In this document: positions 5,478-7,724 of the stretch, piece by piece
Layout: each line of letters begins with the position of its first letter
Position numbering within the stretch: the stretch's first letter is position 1
Assembly: GCA_022574065.1 (NCBI GenBank)
Contig: JACZST010000085.1
Coordinates: 1 to 7,724 of the forward strand
Direction of reading: 5' to 3'
Length of the DNA stretch: 7,724 bases
Source of the DNA: Acidobacteriota bacterium
Lineage (GTDB): Bacteria > Actinomycetota > Acidimicrobiia > Spongiisociales > UBA5794
Notes under the pieces: generated by a model
Seen by the model: the letters and a program-made list of their open reading frames with translations, nothing else
Database searches by the model: none
What the model was told of the DNA's origin: nothing
Position numbers and translations under genes: made by a program

Positions 5478-5483
5478 TATCTT
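5478..5483 (+). promoter_or_regulatory. Candidate -10 element (TATCTT)
   Basis: TATCTT matches the bacterial -10 consensus at four of six bases and lies directly after the tandem repeat. A start of transcription near 5490 would leave a leader of about 34 bases with AAGGA (5514-5518) five bases before the ATG at 5524. It has little weight alone; the support is its position. Confidence 0.35.
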
Positions 5484-5523
5484 GAACCTGTCGAGACGTA
5501 CCGATCCAACGACAAGGACCGCG

Positions 5524-5643
5524 ATGAGCCCCAAACGATTCCACGACTACGCCGATCCCGAGCCGCCGTCCATGTACCTGTGCCACTTCCTCGAGCGCGA
5601 GGACGTCGCGATGACGGGAAAGTTTGTCGTCGAGGCCGCATGA
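5524..5643 (+). CDS. Small 39-residue ORF translationally coupled to LamG lipoprotein
   Basis: A frame of 39 codons, beginning MSPKRFHDYADPEPPSMYLC and ending MTGKFVVEAA. Its TGA (5641-5643) overlaps the ATG of the lipoprotein at 5640, an ATGA arrangement typical of translational coupling. AAGGA at 5514-5518 is well placed for its start. Nearly all codons end in G or C, as in neighbouring true genes, whereas the two other plus frames here read as Arg-rich or broken. I do not recognise the protein. It has no signal peptide or membrane segment, one Cys, and an acidic middle (LEREDV). It might be a leader peptide, a small functional protein, or a remnant of a larger gene. The regulatory repeats upstream would control it first, then the lipoprotein. 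Confidence 0.5.
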   Translation: MSPKRFHDYADPEPPSMYLCHFLEREDVAMTGKFVVEAA

Positions 5644-6527
5644 TGCGCCGGTCCTGGATCGCTGTCATCGTCCCGGTTCTTCTCGCCGCAGCATGCACCG
5701 ACCCTGAGCCGGTCACATTTCCCGAGCCAGGGAACACTTCCACCCCCACCACCGCGACGCCCGCTACCACCTCCACACCGGTGCCCACCGCAGGCCAAGA
5801 CTTCTCCCTGTCCTTCGACGGGATCGATGACCGCGTTCTGGTTCCCTGGGACGAGTCATTTCCTACTGACGTCTTCACCGCCGCGGCATGGATCCGACTC
5901 CCGGAACCGCCGGCACGACGATCGGCGATCATCGCCAGAGGCGAAGACAACGACTCCTACAACCTGAGCTGGCAGCTCTTCGTCGCCAACGACGGCAACC
6001 TGCAGGTCATGCTCGAGGCGATCAACGAGGACAACTATTGCTACCCTGGAAACAACTGCGTGCCTCATGGCGAGTGCACGTCAGGCGACATGTTCGTCGC
6101 CGACGGAGAGTGGCACCACGTAGCGGTGACGCGAGACGCGACGGGGACCCTCGTCTTCTACATCGACGGTGAGGAGCGGGCACGGTGCCAAGACACCGGA
6201 GTCCCATCACCCGACAACCATCAGTTCCTCAGCATCGGCGCGACCTATGGTGTTATCGGCCCGCCTCCCGATGGCATCGAACCGCCGACTTGGTTCTTCG
6301 AAGGTGACATCGACGACGCCGCCATGTGGGACAGAAGCCTGTTGGGGACGGAGATCAAAGCTGTCGTCGAGGATGGAGTCGACCCTTCGGCCTCTGGCCT
6401 TGTTGGGCACTGGAGCTTCGACGAGGGAGCAGGCCAGGAGGTGGCAGATGATTCGCCGGCCCAAAACGACGGCTTCCTCGGGAGCCAGCCGGCCGCCGAC
6501 TCGGCCGACCCGGCCTGGACGCAATAA
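5640..6527 (+). CDS. LamG/concanavalin-like lectin domain lipoprotein
   Basis: 295 residues. The N-terminus MMRRSWIAVIVPVLLAAACT is a lipoprotein signal: two Arg, a hydrophobic core, and C19 as the likely lipidated Cys after LAAA (a tolerated variant of the lipobox). Residues 21-52 form a Thr/Pro linker to hold the domain off the membrane. A LamG-type jelly roll follows: LSFDGIDDRVLV (57-68), GEWHHVAVTRD (156-166), IDGE (175-178), EGDIDDAAMWDRSL (221-234) and GHWSFDEGAG (256-265). Four Cys in the domain may form disulfides. Such domains bind carbohydrate or other proteins; no catalytic residues are evident, so a surface binding role is likely. The start is ATG 5640 or the adjacent ATG 5643; GAGG at 5632-5635 suits 5643 slightly better. 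It overlaps the small ORF upstream. Confidence 0.85.
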   Translation: MMRRSWIAVIVPVLLAAACTDPEPVTFPEPGNTSTPTTATPATTSTPVPTAGQDFSLSFDGIDDRVLVPWDESFPTDVFTAAAWIRLPEPPARRSAIIARGEDNDSYNLSWQLFVANDGNLQVMLEAINEDNYCYPGNNCVPHGECTSGDMFVADGEWHHVAVTRDATGTLVFYIDGEERARCQDTGVPSPDNHQFLSIGATYGVIGPPPDGIEPPTWFFEGDIDDAAMWDRSLLGTEIKAVVEDGVDPSASGLVGHWSFDEGAGQEVADDSPAQNDGFLGSQPAADSADPAWTQ

Positions 6528-6744
6528 CCGACGCTCCCGCGGACAAGGGTTCTAGCACTCATTGATGCTCATCAACTTGTGTCATTTCTCAACAAATCGC
6601 GTCCTATTCGCAACCTGGAACGGAACTGCCCGGCGGGTGGGCGGTTGCTCGAAGGATCTGGTGGCTGACGCCGGCAGCACACGCCGACTTTGCTGGCGCA
6701 TGCAAACCTCTCAATTGACTGATACCGGTGATCAAGGTCTGAGG

Positions 6745-6792
6745 AGGCGGCCTATTTCCCACAGTGCCGCCTTTGGGCTGTCCCAAAGGCGG
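6745..6792. repeat. Perfect 11-bp hairpin with a competing upstream stem
   Basis: CCGCCTTTGGG (6767-6777) and CCCAAAGGCGG (6782-6792) pair exactly around CTGT. AGGCGGC (6745-6751) can instead pair with GCCGCCT (6766-6772), which uses the same left arm, so the two folds exclude each other. This is the layout of an attenuator or of a terminator with an alternative fold. There is no T-run on either side, so function is uncertain. Confidence 0.5.
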
Positions 6793-6855
6793 GGGTGCAC
6801 GATCTCACCGTCAACGGAGCTAGCCAGCCGAGAACCAGTGACCTGGTCCGGACGC

Positions 6856-6905
6856 AAAAGGCCCAGCCGGACCCCGAGAGAATCTCGATCGTCGGGATCC
6901 GGCTG
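6856..6905 (-). terminator. Probable intrinsic terminator of the AhpD-like gene
   Basis: On the minus strand, 28 bases after the stop codon at 6934, CAGCCGGATCCCGA pairs with TCGGGGTCCGGCTG (14 positions, one mismatch; 6905-6892 with 6877-6864). The loop contains a small CGAGA/TCTCG stem as an alternative inner fold. After GGGCC comes TTTT (6859-6856). Stem strength and a short T-run in the right place support termination of the minus-strand transcript. GGTCCGG (6845-6851) could also pair with CCGGACC (6867-6873). Confidence 0.6.
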
Positions 6906-6933
6906 CCTCGCGTCTCATGTCCGACGTCAGACG

Positions 6934-7509
6934 CTACCCGTGGTGATCGACGTGAAGGATTGGCTCGCCGCCCAGGAACACGGGCTCGAGCTCTACGCCG
7001 AGGGCATCACCGAACTTGCTGATTGCGATGTACTGCGTGATCACATAGATCGCTTCGACGATCTGTGGCTGGGTGAACTCGGCATCCAACCGGTCCCATA
7101 GGCTCTTCGAAATGCCGTTGGCGTCGACGCCGATCTGGACAGTCAGATCCAGCAAAGCCCGTTCTTTCTCAGTGAAGAGATCGCTCGTCTGGTAGATGTC
7201 GCCATCGAGGTCGGCGATCTTCTCCGCCGAGACACCGAGCCGCTGCGACACCGCCTCGTGCTGCACGACGCAATACTGGCAGTCATTGCGGACCGTCGCC
7301 TTGAGGATCAACAGCTCTTTGGTCTTCCACTCGAGCTCGCCGTCCTGGAGCATCTCCATCACCGAGTCGGTAAATATCCGGCCCAGCTTTGGGACGTGCC
7401 CCATTACCTTGAAGATGTTCAGCAGCATCTCGAACCGGCCCTCGGCATCGTTGTAGAAGTCGATGGTGAGGTCGTCTGCCTGTTCTCTCTCGACTAACGA
7501 AACGGACAT
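6934..7509 (-). CDS. AhpD-like carboxymuconolactone decarboxylase family protein
   Basis: 191 residues, all alpha-helical. The signature E65-x11-C77-x2-C80-x3-H84 (in KATVRNDCQYCVVQHEAV) is the AhpD-type redox centre: the CXXC pair cycles between dithiol and disulfide, with Glu and His assisting. The family includes peroxidase partners and stress proteins, and despite the name most members with CXXC are not decarboxylases. The start at 7509 is well supported by AAGGAG (7522-7517) seven bases upstream. The gene follows a TetR-family gene by 69 bases on the same strand; a palindrome in that gap suggests that TetR controls it. A strong hairpin with a T-run follows the stop. An antioxidant or thiol-redox function is likely. 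The partner is not shown; the window's peroxiredoxin is over 3.7 kb away. Confidence 0.88.
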   Translation of the reverse strand: MSVSLVEREQADDLTIDFYNDAEGRFEMLLNIFKVMGHVPKLGRIFTDSVMEMLQDGELEWKTKELLILKATVRNDCQYCVVQHEAVSQRLGVSAEKIADLDGDIYQTSDLFTEKERALLDLTVQIGVDANGISKSLWDRLDAEFTQPQIVEAIYVITQYIAISKFGDALGVELEPVFLGGEPILHVDHHG

Positions 7510-7539
7510 TCTTTTTCTCCTTGTTCTTTCTCGATATTC

Positions 7540-7559
7540 GGAACGGACACTGTCCTTCC
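7540..7559. promoter_or_regulatory. Palindromic TetR-type operator candidate
   Basis: The core GGACA-C-TGTCC (7545-7555) is a perfect 5-1-5 palindrome. It extends to GGAA (7540-7543) and TTCC (7556-7559) with a one-base offset on one side. It lies 36-50 bases before the AhpD-like start and just past the TetR stop. Palindromes of this size in an adjacent gap are the usual operators of TetR-family repressors. An AT-rich GAATAT on the minus strand (about 7539-7534) next to it could be part of a promoter. Confidence 0.5.
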
Positions 7560-7578
7560 TCCCAGCGAGCCGACGGCG

Positions 7579-7724
7579 CTACAGAGCGCTCATCACCATC
7601 GCCACTATGCCTCGAAGCACTTCGAGGTCTGTGCCAGCCTTGACCATCGTCCGCAGGCCGCTCATGCTCGTCACCAAGTAGTCGGCGACAAGGGTCGCCT
7701 CCTTGTCACTGCGGACGCTGTCGT
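7579..7724 (-). CDS. TetR-family transcriptional regulator, C-terminal part
   Basis: The last 47 codons of a minus-strand gene that enters from beyond the right edge, with stop TAG at 7581-7579. The visible protein, from DSVRSDKEATLVADYLVTSM through SGLRTMVKAG to VAMVMSAL, matches the last helices of the ligand-binding/dimerisation domain of TetR/AcrR regulators. There the LVTSMSGLRTMVKAGTD type of segment is characteristic. The DNA-binding domain lies outside the window, so the call depends on the C-terminal pattern only. The AhpD-like gene follows 69 bases later in the same direction, with a palindrome in between, which fits a regulator next to its target. Confidence 0.7.
   Translation of the reverse strand, partial: DSVRSDKEATLVADYLVTSMSGLRTMVKAGTDLEVLRGIVAMVMSAL

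Larger units (their letters stand above)
5287..5523. other. Intergenic region upstream of small ORF and lipoprotein
   Basis: 237 bases with no supported gene. The first 140 bases show nothing clear. The right part holds the four-copy 11-base repeat and a -10 candidate, listed separately. The frame that is in phase with the lipoprotein is open from 5358 but reads as Arg-rich noise before 5640. Confidence 0.5.
6528..6933. other. 406-base intergenic region between convergent genes, rich in inverted repeats
   Basis: No gene supported. A plus-strand frame is open from 6562 into the AhpD-like gene but has no domain and poor codon pattern, and its 3' half is antisense to that gene. The region holds TTGATG/CATCAA (6562-6575), the hairpin at 6767-6792 with a competing stem from 6745, and the hairpin at 6864-6905. 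Terminators for both converging genes are expected here. Confidence 0.6.

Noticed and set aside
5358..5639. In-frame N-terminal extension of the LamG lipoprotein
   Set aside because: Arg-rich and unlike a protein; the lipoprotein signal starts exactly at 5640/5643 and the 39-codon frame occupies the overlap.
6788..6910. tRNA or riboswitch in the inverted-repeat region
   Set aside because: No cloverleaf, no TTCGA-type T-loop and no recognised aptamer core; simple hairpins explain the pairing.
6562..7101. 179-codon plus-strand ORF after the lipoprotein gene
   Set aside because: No recognisable motif; it is Arg/Ser-rich noise in its first half and antisense to the AhpD-like gene in the second.
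1..7724. CRISPR array, integron attC sites, transposase or phage module
   Set aside because: No regularly spaced long repeats, no recombinase or structural genes and no attC-like pairs were seen on either strand.

Overview
The window falls into two parts. The right-hand part, from about 1,735 to the end, reads as one coherent high-GC bacterial genome. It is probably actinobacterial, perhaps near Acidimicrobiia. The reasons are an F420-type nitroreductase-family enzyme, a Thr/Pro-rich lipoprotein linker, strong G/C at third codon positions and short gene spacing. This is an inference from gene content; no ribosomal marker is present.

The left-hand part (1 to about 1,735) is a mosaic of gene pieces cut inside their reading frames. 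In order it holds: the N-terminus of a Ser/Thr protein kinase of the style common in Acidobacteria; joined in frame, the C-terminus of a Burkholderiales-type porin; a small opposite-strand frame; a frameshifted C-terminal fragment of the copper-resistance outer-membrane protein CopB; the C-terminus of a polyprenol-phosphate mannosyltransferase; and the N-terminus of a YfhO-type membrane protein. The last of these runs head-on into the N-terminus of a minus-strand DUF2652 (cyclase-like) gene. These pieces differ in base composition and in the lineage their families suggest. The simplest reading is a chimeric or misassembled contig end, although real recombination cannot be excluded from sequence alone.

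Layout of the coherent part: deazaflavin nitroreductase (2069-2509, +); a PrxQ-like peroxiredoxin (2567-3187, +); a convergent isocitrate lyase/PEP mutase-superfamily enzyme (3280-4119, -); a divergent ATP-grasp ligase (4318-5286, +); a regulatory region with four tandem 11-bp repeats; a 39-codon ORF overlapping by ATGA a LamG-type lipoprotein gene (5524-6527, +); a 406-base stretch rich in inverted repeats; and, on the minus strand, the C-terminus of a TetR regulator followed by an AhpD-like carboxymuconolactone decarboxylase-family protein (7724 down to 6934) with a probable operator between them.

No CRISPR array, tRNA, rRNA, transposase or phage gene was seen, and no convincing new defence or biosynthetic system. 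The most interesting signals are the four-copy 11-bp direct repeat placed like a PhoB/OmpR-family activator site in front of the small ORF-lipoprotein pair, and the series of in-ORF chimeric joins on the left.
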